Below are positions 1 through 5,948 of a stretch of DNA of 5,948 nt, one piece after another. The stretch spans positions 1 to 5,948 of the forward strand of contig JADIML010000039.1 in NCBI GenBank assembly GCA_017694765.1, given 5' to 3'. The notes under the pieces were generated by a model. The model was not told the origin of the DNA. It did not search any database and saw only the letters and a program-made list of their open reading frames with translations. A program made the translations under genes and the position numbers. Position 1 is the stretch's first letter. Every line of letters starts with the position of its first letter. Origin of the DNA: Candidatus Scybalomonas excrementavium. Its GTDB lineage: Bacteria; Bacillota; Clostridia; Lachnospirales; Lachnospiraceae.

Positions 1-633
1 TACAAATGCTAGAATTTTATATTTTGTTAAAGAAATACCTACGGATTCTGAAGCAATATAGTCTTCACGAATGGAACAAATTGCACGACCATGACGGCTA
101 TTTACTAAATTCATAACGATTAAAATTGTAAAAATTACAACCACATAGACAGAAATATAAGTTGTATACATTGGAATATTATTGAGTCCAGACGCTCCAC
201 CAGTAACCGGTAAATTTGTAATGACAGAACGGATAATCTCACCAAATGCTAATGTTACAATGGCAAGATAGTCCCCTCGTAATCGAAGAACTGGAATTCC
301 AATGAGCAACCCAAAAAAAGCAGCAACGATTCCACCTACTAATAAAGCGAGAATAAATCCTGGAAAATATGGCAAGTTTGCATAAATACTAAAGAGACCA
401 CCTGCATAAGCTCCTACTGACATAAATCCTGCATGCCCAAGTGTTAATTCGCCTAGGTAACCTGTCGTTAGATTTAAAGATACTGCTAAAATAACATTAA
501 TACCAACAGGAACTAATAAATAACTATATTGTCTTGTTAAAATTCCATTTTCAACTGCAAGATAAAGAACTAAGAAAATGCCTATTATCGCAATGATACG
601 GAATATATTTTGTTTCGATAATAATTTCTTCAC
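1..633 (-). CDS. livM: LIV-type ABC transporter permease LivM (partial, C-terminus beyond window)
   Basis: This is the second membrane permease of a branched-chain amino acid type ABC importer; with LivH it forms the transmembrane channel that the ATPases LivG/LivF energise. The 211 visible codons are open to the window edge with no stop. Seen in the translation: a basic N-terminus (VKKLLSKQN), hydrophobic segments, the family signature LNLTTGYLGELTLGHAGFMSVGAYAGG near residues 43-67, then LRLRGDYLAIVTLAFGEIIRS near residues 105-125, and the start of the coupling-helix region (SIREDYIASESVGI, about 187-200) that contacts the ATPase. Full LivM proteins usually have about 300-350 residues, so roughly a third is missing at the left edge. 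The start is uncertain: GTG at 633 gives the typical basic N-terminus, with a purine-rich AGGTGGAGG just upstream; an in-frame GTG at 642 directly follows the livH stop. No ATG is available. Family identity is very secure; the substrate is inferred. Confidence 0.93.
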   Translation of the reverse strand, partial: MKKLLSKQNIFRIIAIIGIFLVLYLAVENGILTRQYSYLLVPVGINVILAVSLNLTTGYLGELTLGHAGFMSVGAYAGGLFSIYANLPYFPGFILALLVGGIVAAFFGLLIGIPVLRLRGDYLAIVTLAFGEIIRSVITNLPVTGGASGLNNIPMYTTYISVYVVVIFTILIVMNLVNSRHGRAICSIREDYIASESVGISLTKYKILAFV

Positions 634-642
634 TGCCTCCAC

Positions 643-1518
643 CTACACTTTCTCTTTTTTTACGACACCAAGAATACCAGCTGGCTTGATAATCAACATA
701 AGAATCAAGACACCAAATACAATTGCATCTGCTAGCTGTGTCGAAATATAGGCTTTTGATAAACTTTCAATGACTCCTAATAATATTCCACCAATCATTG
801 CACCTGGAACACTACCGATTCCTCCTAATACAGCAGCGACAAATGCTTTAATTCCAGCCATAGAACCCATATATGGATCGATAAATCCATAGGTACATGC
901 ATAAAGAATCCCTGCAACAGCTGCAAGTCCAGAACCAATTGCAAATACCATAGAAATCGTTCTATCCACATGAATTCCCATAAGTTTAGCTGCTCCCTTA
1001 TCTTCTGATACTGCCAACATAGCACTTCCTGCTTTTGTTTTATTAATAAATAATGTCAATAAAATCATAGAAATTAGTGTCACCATAATCGTAACGATAA
1101 TCTCGCCTGAAATCGTGATTTCTCCAATATGAATAGCCTTTAATGTAACAATCGATTGAAAAGCCTTTGCTTGAGAACCGAATAAAATAAGGCTTGCACT
1201 TTGTAAAAAATAACTCACTCCAATCGCTGTAATTAAAACAGCTAAAGATGGAGCATTTCTAAGTGGTTTATATGCAATTTTCTCAATGATTACGCCTAAA
1301 ATCGCACAAGTCATAATTCCTATCAAAATTGCAACAGGTACTGGCAAATGTGCCACTGTTAAAGCTAAATAGACAGAATATGCCCCTACCATAATAATAT
1401 CTCCATGGGCAAAGTTAATCATCTTAGCAATTCCATATACCATCGTATATCCAAGTGCAATGAGAGCATAAATACTCCCCAAACTTAAACCATTTATAAT
1501 TTGAGCAAGAAATTTCAT
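643..1518 (-). CDS. livH: LIV-type ABC transporter permease LivH
   Basis: This complete 291-residue inner-membrane permease pairs with LivM in a LIV (HAAT-family) amino-acid importer. The length matches the family (about 290-310). Seen: the N-terminal hallmark NGLSLGSIYALIALGYTMVYG (residues 9-29), followed by MINFAHGDIIMVGAY (33-47), multiple strongly hydrophobic segments spread to the C-terminus, the cytoplasmic coupling-helix motif SEDKGAAKLMGI (171-182) expected to dock on LivG/LivF, and the conserved GGIGSVPGAMIGG (232-244). The ATG at 1518 has a good ribosome site (AGAGGTG, 1524-1530) five bases upstream. It lies 70 bases after the binding-protein gene with no terminator between, so the two are probably cotranscribed. 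The gene ends in TAG, immediately followed in the same frame by livM. Function is known from the family; leucine/isoleucine/valine specificity is inferred. Confidence 0.96.
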   Translation of the reverse strand: MKFLAQIINGLSLGSIYALIALGYTMVYGIAKMINFAHGDIIMVGAYSVYLALTVAHLPVPVAILIGIMTCAILGVIIEKIAYKPLRNAPSLAVLITAIGVSYFLQSASLILFGSQAKAFQSIVTLKAIHIGEITISGEIIVTIMVTLISMILLTLFINKTKAGSAMLAVSEDKGAAKLMGIHVDRTISMVFAIGSGLAAVAGILYACTYGFIDPYMGSMAGIKAFVAAVLGGIGSVPGAMIGGILLGVIESLSKAYISTQLADAIVFGVLILMLIIKPAGILGVVKKEKV

Positions 1519-1523
1519 TCTTT

Positions 1524-1530
1524 CACCTCT
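1524..1530 (-). promoter_or_regulatory. livH ribosome binding site
   Basis: On the minus strand the bases read AGAGGTG, five bases before the livH ATG. This supports the start at 1518. The match is to the 3' end of 16S rRNA (AGGAGGTGA) with one base off. Confidence 0.8.
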
Positions 1531-1588
1531 TTACTTTCCCTTTCAATTCCATTCCTATCTTTAGAAGTACATATGTATTTTATAGATT

Positions 1589-2734
1589 TTAATACTCAAA
1601 TAATGTATATTCACCATTTTCAATCTGGATGTATTTTGCTTCTTTATTTGGATTCCCATCTTCATCAAAAGAAAATCTTCCAGTAATACCATCTACTTCT
1701 ACTTCTTTCATAGCTTCTATTAACATTTCGCTCTCTGTAGACTGTGCGATTTTATATGCTTTTGCAATGGCATAAACCCCATCATAGGCATCTGCTGCAA
1801 ACTGATCAGGAATACTATCAAATCTTTCTTTATATTCTTCTACAAAGTTTTTTACATTAGGAGTTGTATCTGCTGAAAAAAATGGACTTAAGAAAATAGC
1901 TCCATCTGCAACAGTCGCATTGCTTCCAAGCTGATTTGTTACTCCATCCCATCCATCACTACCAACAAATGGTATGTTAAGACCTAGTTGATTTGCCTGT
2001 GTTAAAATAAAAGATACATCTTGATAATATCCAGGAACAAAAATAACTTCGGCTCCTGAAGATTTAATTGTTGTAAGCTGGGTGTTAAAATCTTTATCTC
2101 CACTATTAAACGATTGATCAGATACAATTTCTAATCCATTTTCTTTCGCATCTTTTACAAACTGATCATGGACACCCTTTCCATAGTCACTTGATACATC
2201 ATAAAGAACTGCTGCCTTTTTATAATTTAAAGTTTTCGAAATCAATTCTGCAATTTTCGTTCCTTGTGATGGATCCGTAAAGCAAATTCTATAAACATTA
2301 TCTGGATCTGTAATATTATTTGCTGAACCAGAAGGTGTAACCATTAGTAAATCATCTCTTTCCGATAACTTATTCACAATCTGACAAGCTCCCGAAGTTG
2401 TTGCTCCAAGTAAAACATCCATTCCTTCTGATAATAATCGAAAATAAGCATTAGCCGCTGTTTGTGCGTCTGCCTGATCGTCTTCAAACTTTAACTCTAA
2501 GTGAACTCCAAGTGGTTCACCATCAAGACCCTTTTGATTAATCTCATCCACTGCAATCGTTGCTCCATTTTTCACAGATGTTCCATAAACAGCATTTGCT
2601 CCTGTAATTGGTCCCATACTACCAATGACTAATGTATGGCTATCCTTAGAAGCACCTGATTTACAGGCAACTGTTACCATAGTAAGCATCACAACAAGAG
2701 CAACTGCTACTATTTTCTTCATTCTTTTTTGCAT
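1589..2734 (-). CDS. livJ: Branched-chain amino acid ABC transporter substrate-binding lipoprotein (LivJ/LivK type)
   Basis: This 381-residue extracytoplasmic binding protein is anchored to the outer face of the membrane and delivers ligand to LivH/LivM. Seen: a basic start (MQKRMKK), a hydrophobic stretch at about 8-20, and a lipobox TVAC with Cys24 as the probable lipidation site. From about residue 33 the mature part follows the type I periplasmic-binding-protein fold (Peripla_BP_6): TLVIGSMGPITG (34-45), LLGATTSGAC (108-117) and TPSGSANNIT (133-142), which are segments that contact amino-acid ligands in the family, then AAVLYDVSSDYGKG (174-187), IFVPGYYQDV (231-240) and FAADAYDGVYAIAKAY (312-327). 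The chosen ATG at 2734 has AGAGGAAG upstream. A longer frame could start at a TTG at 2797, but that TTG overlaps the promoter -10 box and is excluded. It is the first gene of the operon. The ligand could be another amino acid, an amide or a urea-like compound, as this family varies. Confidence 0.95.
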   Translation of the reverse strand: MQKRMKKIVAVALVVMLTMVTVACKSGASKDSHTLVIGSMGPITGANAVYGTSVKNGATIAVDEINQKGLDGEPLGVHLELKFEDDQADAQTAANAYFRLLSEGMDVLLGATTSGACQIVNKLSERDDLLMVTPSGSANNITDPDNVYRICFTDPSQGTKIAELISKTLNYKKAAVLYDVSSDYGKGVHDQFVKDAKENGLEIVSDQSFNSGDKDFNTQLTTIKSSGAEVIFVPGYYQDVSFILTQANQLGLNIPFVGSDGWDGVTNQLGSNATVADGAIFLSPFFSADTTPNVKNFVEEYKERFDSIPDQFAADAYDGVYAIAKAYKIAQSTESEMLIEAMKEVEVDGITGRFSFDEDGNPNKEAKYIQIENGEYTLFEY

Positions 2735-2740
2735 TTTACT

Positions 2741-2747
2741 CTTCCTC
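2741..2747 (-). promoter_or_regulatory. livJ ribosome binding site
   Basis: On the minus strand GAGGAAG precedes the ATG at 2734; the GAGG core is nine bases from the start. It fixes the start downstream of the promoter. The alternative ATG at 2722 (MKKIVAVAL) has only an A-rich leader with no comparable site. Confidence 0.7.
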
Positions 2748-2784
2748 TTTCCTCTTGTTTTAATATATAAAATATTTCTAAAGT

Positions 2785-2800
2785 TAATTGTATACAATTA
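2785..2800. promoter_or_regulatory. Perfect 16-base palindrome, candidate operator of the liv operon
   Basis: TAATTGTATACAATTA is identical on both strands. It covers four bases of the -10 box and extends across the expected transcription start, where a bound dimer would block RNA polymerase. The core TTGTATACAA resembles the GT..AC half-site style of GntR-family (FadR subfamily) operators, but this is a resemblance only; no regulator gene is in the window. It is not a terminator: it has no GC-rich stem and lies at the promoter. AT-rich DNA makes chance palindromes more likely, but 16 perfect bases placed exactly here is suggestive. Confidence 0.55.
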
Positions 2801-2825
2801 TACTCTTGAGTTTCTTATTCGTCAA
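2797..2825 (-). promoter_or_regulatory. Sigma-A promoter of the livJHM operon
   Basis: On the minus strand the -35 box TTGACG (2820-2825) is separated by exactly 17 bases from the -10 box TATAAT (2797-2802), a near-perfect housekeeping promoter. Transcription should begin near 2790, giving a leader of about 55 bases before the livJ ATG. A/T runs directly upstream (2828-2857) could act as an UP element. The leader is too short for a T-box or other known amino-acid riboswitch, so control is more likely at initiation through the overlapping palindrome. Confidence 0.85.
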
Positions 2826-3119
2826 TGAAAAAAAACATTTTTTTGAATAATTTTTTTCAAATCCTTCATTTTAAACTCAAAATCCCAATAAAATAGCCAT
2901 TTATTTTTTTTGTTTTCTAACATTTTCCCTGCAAATTTTATCCCTTTACAGCAAAAAACCGTTAAATTACAAGAGTTTTTATCTTTATATTTTTTTTATT
3001 TTTCCTTCATAAAATAGAATCGTTACTTATCATGCACTTTTATAATATGGAAATAATTTCATATAGATATAGAAATTGCTCATAAAGTGAAATTTCCCTA
3101 CTTTAAAGCAACCAACTTT
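2826..3119. other. AT-rich intergenic region without a gene
   Basis: About 290 bases lie between the deacetylase terminator and the liv promoter. I see no convincing open frame with a ribosome site on either strand, no tRNA-like fold and no riboswitch leader. It contains several homopolymer runs: eight A at 2828-2835, seven T at 2838-2844, seven T at 2851-2857, eight T at 2904-2911 and eight T at 2990-2997. Those nearest the -35 box may be an UP element. A small direct repeat, ACTTTAAA, occurs at 3100-3107 and 3115-3122 beside the terminator. Confidence 0.6.
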
Positions 3120-3163
3120 AAAAGGGGCTATCACACGAACAATTTCGTGGGATAGCCCCTTTT
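3120..3163 (-). terminator. Strong stem-loop terminator, usable in both directions
   Basis: The arms AAAAGGGGCTATC (3120-3132) and GATAGCCCCTTTT (3151-3163) pair over 13 bases. After one A/G mismatch, CACGAA (3134-3139) pairs with TTCGTG (3144-3149) around a four-base loop. On the minus strand it begins 20 bases after the deacetylase stop and ends in TTTT, so it terminates that transcript and insulates the liv operon. The plus-strand copy also ends in TTTT, but there is no plus-strand gene here for it to serve. Confidence 0.9.
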
Positions 3164-3183
3164 CTATATGTTATCTTATTTGT

Positions 3184-4491
3184 TTAAGAATTTGAATGTA
3201 TACTACCATATCGTTTCCCATTTTCTAAAGTAATTCCTTTTGCTTGAGCAAGCTCACTCACTGTCACAAGCTGATAACCACGACTCACCAGTTCAGGAAC
3301 AATCACTTTAACAGCTTCTGCCGTTGGCATATGAATATCATGCATAAGAATAACTGCTCCATCTCTTGCCCCATTTAATACAGATTGGATCGTAGAATTT
3401 GTATTTCTTGTTTTCCAATCTAAAGTATCCACTGACCATAAAATAAATGGATATTGTAATGTTGACTCTACCGTACTATTACTTGCTCCATATGGTGGGC
3501 GTAATAGCTTCGTTTCTTGTCCTGTGATTTCTTTTACTAAATCACTTGTACTCGTTGTTTCTTGTTGCATCTGTTGTATCGATAATAACGTCAACTGCTT
3601 ATGGTCATATGTATGATTCGCTATTTCGTTACCATTTTCAAAACTTTCTTTTAAAAGCTCTCTATTTTTTGTTTCACTTTCTGTTAGATGCTCTCCTAAG
3701 ACAAAAAAAGTTGCATGTGCATTATACTCTTTTAATGTATCTACAATAATCTTTGTACTTTCATAAGAAGGACCATCATCAAATGTAAGTGCTACCATTG
3801 GCTTATTCGGATCTAGAATTTGAAATTCTATACTTTGTTCTAACTGAGATCCATCTGTTGTTTTTGCTGTAATTGTAACACTTTTACCAGCTCCTGCTTC
3901 TTTTGCTTTCACAACTCCTTCTGCTGTTACAATTGCATACTCTGAATTACTACTGTTCCAAACTAGATCTGAATTTTTAATCGATACAGGGTTTGTATTG
4001 ACATGGATTTTGACTTTTGTCCCTACACTTAATGCTTTTGCTGCTGACACAAGTGTTAATTCTTTTATTCTTTGCTGTACCATTACTTTATAAGCACCTT
4101 TTACTTCACTACCATCCTCTAATATTTGTACAACAGAAATCGTTACCTCTTTTTGAGAATCATTCGATACAACCGTTATATCTCCTGTTTCCCTATCTAC
4201 TTCCACAATATCTGGATCGCTACTTTCCCAGTCTTGTGATAAAATTTCATCTGTCGAATAGGTTGTGTCAGGATCTTGATAGAATAAATATCCTTCTGGT
4301 AATTCTACCACTTTTTCGGGGAATGTCATCTGATTTATAGAACCTGTTATATTGCCTTCCGTTTTCTTTATTCCACCTTTTGCCGATTCTACCCGTTCTT
4401 TTTTTACTTTCTTAAAACCACATCCGCCGATCATCACTGTTACTAAAAAAAGACACCCTATCCATATGAGCCATTTTTTTGTTTGCTTCAT
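3184..4491 (-). CDS. Polysaccharide deacetylase lipoprotein with N-terminal bacterial Ig-like domains
   Basis: This 435-residue surface enzyme of carbohydrate esterase family 4 (NodB fold) is expected to remove N-acetyl groups from peptidoglycan or another surface glycan. Seen: MKQTKKW, a hydrophobic stretch at 7-21, and lipobox IGGC with Cys24. A charged linker follows, then two Big_2-like Ig modules (about 55-138, with WESSDPDIVEVDRETGDITV, and about 142-225, with WNSSNSEYAIVTAEGVVKAKEAG). The catalytic domain spans about 230-412: TFDDG (236-240; Asp238 likely base, Asp239 metal ligand), HTYDH (His293 and His297, metal ligands), RPPYG (331-335), DTLDW (355-359) and LMHD (His384). All five motifs are intact, so it should be active. 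The ATG at 4491 has an excellent TAGGAGGAAA site; the longer frame from a TTG at 4560 runs back through the candidate promoter and is rejected. Peptidoglycan deacetylation (PgdA-like, lysozyme resistance) or a sporulation role is possible; the substrate is unproven. Confidence 0.93.
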   Translation of the reverse strand: MKQTKKWLIWIGCLFLVTVMIGGCGFKKVKKERVESAKGGIKKTEGNITGSINQMTFPEKVVELPEGYLFYQDPDTTYSTDEILSQDWESSDPDIVEVDRETGDITVVSNDSQKEVTISVVQILEDGSEVKGAYKVMVQQRIKELTLVSAAKALSVGTKVKIHVNTNPVSIKNSDLVWNSSNSEYAIVTAEGVVKAKEAGAGKSVTITAKTTDGSQLEQSIEFQILDPNKPMVALTFDDGPSYESTKIIVDTLKEYNAHATFFVLGEHLTESETKNRELLKESFENGNEIANHTYDHKQLTLLSIQQMQQETTSTSDLVKEITGQETKLLRPPYGASNSTVESTLQYPFILWSVDTLDWKTRNTNSTIQSVLNGARDGAVILMHDIHMPTAEAVKVIVPELVSRGYQLVTVSELAQAKGITLENGKRYGSIHSNS

Positions 4492-4495
4492 TGTA

Positions 4496-4505
4496 TTTCC
4501 TCCTA
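4496..4505 (-). promoter_or_regulatory. Deacetylase ribosome binding site
   Basis: On the minus strand TAGGAGGAAA contains a full GGAGG core seven bases from the ATG at 4491. This is the strongest ribosome site in the window and decides the start over the upstream TTG at 4560. Confidence 0.9.
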
Positions 4506-4539
4506 TAGTACCTTCACAATCAAATTCTAATCTACAAAC

Positions 4540-4548
4540 AGTATACCA
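4540..4548 (-). promoter_or_regulatory. Possible extended -10 promoter for the deacetylase gene
   Basis: On the minus strand TGG precedes TATACT, fitting the extended -10 form (TGn then TATAAT-like). The position 17 bases further upstream holds only CATAAA, a poor -35. It lies about 50 bases before the deacetylase ATG. No clear terminator separates this gene from prfC, so read-through from prfC is an alternative source of transcript. Confidence 0.4.
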
Positions 4549-4626
4549 CATATTCGACAAACTTTATGTTATTTTTTCTTTACAAAATATTTACATTTTA
4601 TGCATAGTTTTTATATTCTATTTCTC

Positions 4627-5948
4627 TTACTTGCTAAACTCTAACAACTCTAATCCTTCATTACGTTCTAATACCATACGAATTGTCCATTGATTTGAGA
4701 ATAATAACAATGGATTTCCTTTTAGATCTTTTACTTTCTTTACATCAGAAACTCCTTTTAATTTATCCATATCCATATTTTTATCTTTAATCCAACGAAT
4801 ATCTGTATATGGAAGAGTTTCCATACGGATTTCACAATTATACTCATTTTCAAGACGGAATTTTAATACATCAAATTGTAGTACACCAACTACTCCAACG
4901 ATAATTTCTTCCATCCCTGTATGATATTCTTGGAAAATCTGAATAGCTCCCTCTTGAGCAATTTGATTAATTCCTTTTATAAATTGCTTTCTCTTCATCG
5001 TATCTACTTGACGAATTCTTGCAAAATGTTCTGGTGCAAATGTAGGGATGCCTTCATATTCAAATTTTTCTCCAACACAAAGTGTGTCTCCAATCGAGAA
5101 AATACCTGGATCAAATACACCAATAATATCGCCTGCGTATGCTTCTTCTACCATATGACGTTCTTCTGCCATCATCTGCTGTGGCTGTGATAATTTTACT
5201 TTTTTACCACCTTGCATATGGAATACTTCCATCCCGGCTGTAAATTTTCCAGAACAAATTCTCATAAATGCAATACGGTCACGGTGTGCTTTATTCATAT
5301 TAGCCTGAATCTTAAATACAAATGCTGAGAAATTATCGCTAAATGGACTAATTTCTCCAATATTTGATTTTCTTGGTAATGGCGAACTTGTCATAGCTAA
5401 AAAGTGTTGTAAAAAGTTTTCTACTCCAAAGTTATTAAGAGCAGAACCAAAAAATACTGGTGTTAATTCTCCTGCAGCTACTCTCTCTTGATCAAATTCA
5501 TCACTTGCTCCATCTAATAGCTCAATTTCCTCTAAAAGCTGTTCATGAAGTGCATATCCGATTTCATTTTTTGTTTCTTCAGAATCTACAGGTATTTCTT
5601 GTGTTTCGGCTGCTTTTTGTCCACCACTTGAAACAGATTTAAAGGTTGTAATCATTTTTGTATTTCTATCATATACCCCTTTAAATTGCTTCCCACATCC
5701 AATTGGCCAATTGATTGGACAAGTACGAATTCCTAATACATTTTCAATTTCATCAAGCAATTCAAATGGATCATTTGCTTCACGATCTAACTTGTTAATA
5801 AAAGTAAAAATTGGAATATGACGCATAACACAAACTTTAAATAATTTAATTGTCTGTTTTTCTACCCCTTTTGAAGCATCAATTACCATAACTGCTGAAT
5901 CTGCTGCCATTAATGTTCGATACGTATCTTCTGAGAAATCTTGGTGTC
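4627..5948 (-). CDS. prfC: Peptide chain release factor 3, GTPase (partial, N-terminus beyond window)
   Basis: RF3 is a cytoplasmic translational GTPase that ejects RF1/RF2 from the ribosome after peptide release. Visible are 439 residues, starting at HQDFSEDTYRTL, the tail of the G3 motif (DTPGHxDF), and ending at a TAA at 4627. E. coli RF3 has 529 residues, so about 90, including the P-loop and switch I, lie past the right edge. Seen: NKLD (G4, encoded at 5785-5796), the RF3-typical INWPIGCGKQFKGVYDR, FFGSALNNFGV (G5 region), domain II (FSAFVFKIQANMNKAHRDRIAFMRICSG) and the RF3 C-terminal domain (VGVVGVLQFDVLKFRLENEY, LPYTDIRWI). INWPIGCGKQFKGVYDR and LPYTDIRWI distinguish it from EF-G and from tetracycline ribosome-protection proteins. 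The ATG at 5910 is internal, not the start, because the frame stays open to the edge. No frameshift or internal stop is seen. It lies 135 bases upstream of the deacetylase start, with no evident functional link. Confidence 0.96.
   Translation of the reverse strand, partial: HQDFSEDTYRTLMAADSAVMVIDASKGVEKQTIKLFKVCVMRHIPIFTFINKLDREANDPFELLDEIENVLGIRTCPINWPIGCGKQFKGVYDRNTKMITTFKSVSSGGQKAAETQEIPVDSEETKNEIGYALHEQLLEEIELLDGASDEFDQERVAAGELTPVFFGSALNNFGVENFLQHFLAMTSSPLPRKSNIGEISPFSDNFSAFVFKIQANMNKAHRDRIAFMRICSGKFTAGMEVFHMQGGKKVKLSQPQQMMAEERHMVEEAYAGDIIGVFDPGIFSIGDTLCVGEKFEYEGIPTFAPEHFARIRQVDTMKRKQFIKGINQIAQEGAIQIFQEYHTGMEEIIVGVVGVLQFDVLKFRLENEYNCEIRMETLPYTDIRWIKDKNMDMDKLKGVSDVKKVKDLKGNPLLLFSNQWTIRMVLERNEGLELLEFSK

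Noticed and set aside
825..1025. 66-residue minus-strand frame inside livH
   Set aside because: It is an out-of-frame shadow of a well-conserved permease gene.
1569..1578. TACATATGTA palindrome between livJ and livH
   Set aside because: It is ten bases, AT-rich, without a U-tract or GC stem; too short to call a terminator or operator.
2735..2797. Longer N-terminus for the binding protein starting at TTG 2797
   Set aside because: The TTG overlaps the -10 box and so lies upstream of the expected transcript start; the extra residues precede a complete lipoprotein signal.
2851..2865. Weak inverted repeat TTTGAA...TTCAAA near 2843-2862 as a terminator
   Set aside because: Six AT-only pairs with an eight-base loop are not stable enough, and no gene ends nearby.
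3018..3046. Plus-strand TATAAT at 3041-3046 as a promoter
   Set aside because: The -35 position is poor (AATCGT), no plus-strand gene follows, and the sequence is AT-rich enough to give chance matches.
3100..3122. Direct repeat ACTTTAAA (two copies, 15-base period)
   Set aside because: Two short AT-rich copies are expected by chance in this DNA, and the second overlaps the terminator arm.
4492..4560. Longer N-terminus for the deacetylase starting at TTG 4560
   Set aside because: A strong GGAGG site and an ATG at 4491 give a standard lipoprotein signal; the extension would run through the candidate promoter and the ribosome site.
4352..4693. Plus-strand open frames opposite the deacetylase, prfC and livH genes, the longest being this 113-residue one
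   Set aside because: They are rich in Leu/Phe/His/Ser as expected for the antisense of real genes, lack convincing ribosome sites, and match no family I recognise.

Overview
All five recognisable genes lie on the minus strand. The base composition is AT-rich, Shine-Dalgarno sites are GGAGG-like, the intergenic gaps are T/A-rich, and two secreted proteins carry Gram-positive-type lipoprotein signals. Together with the gene types this suggests a low-GC Clostridia, most plausibly a Lachnospiraceae-like gut or environmental anaerobe. That assignment is inference from style and gene content, not a database match.

Right side, read leftward from 5948: the window opens inside prfC (peptide chain release factor 3), which lacks its N-terminal P-loop region because of the window edge. 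After a 135-base gap with a possible extended -10 promoter comes a complete lipoprotein gene. Its product is a polysaccharide deacetylase (NodB fold) carried on two bacterial Ig-like modules, with all five catalytic motifs intact. It ends at a strong symmetrical stem-loop terminator (3120-3163).

Middle: about 290 bases of very AT-rich DNA (2826-3119) hold no gene. They end in a near-consensus sigma-A promoter (TTGACG, 17-base spacer, TATAAT). A perfect 16-base palindrome overlaps the -10 box and the expected transcription start, and looks like a repressor operator.

Left side: this promoter drives a LIV-type (branched-chain amino acid/HAAT family) ABC importer operon: substrate-binding lipoprotein (livJ-like), permease livH, then permease livM running off the window. 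The ATPase genes livG and livF are expected further left but are not visible. livH and livM are in the same reading frame, separated only by one UAG codon, so their translation is probably coupled.

The genes form three functional units: translation termination, cell-wall or surface glycan modification, and amino-acid uptake. I see no mobile element, CRISPR array, tRNA, rRNA or clear novel system. The most interesting items are the operator-like palindrome and the livH/livM junction.
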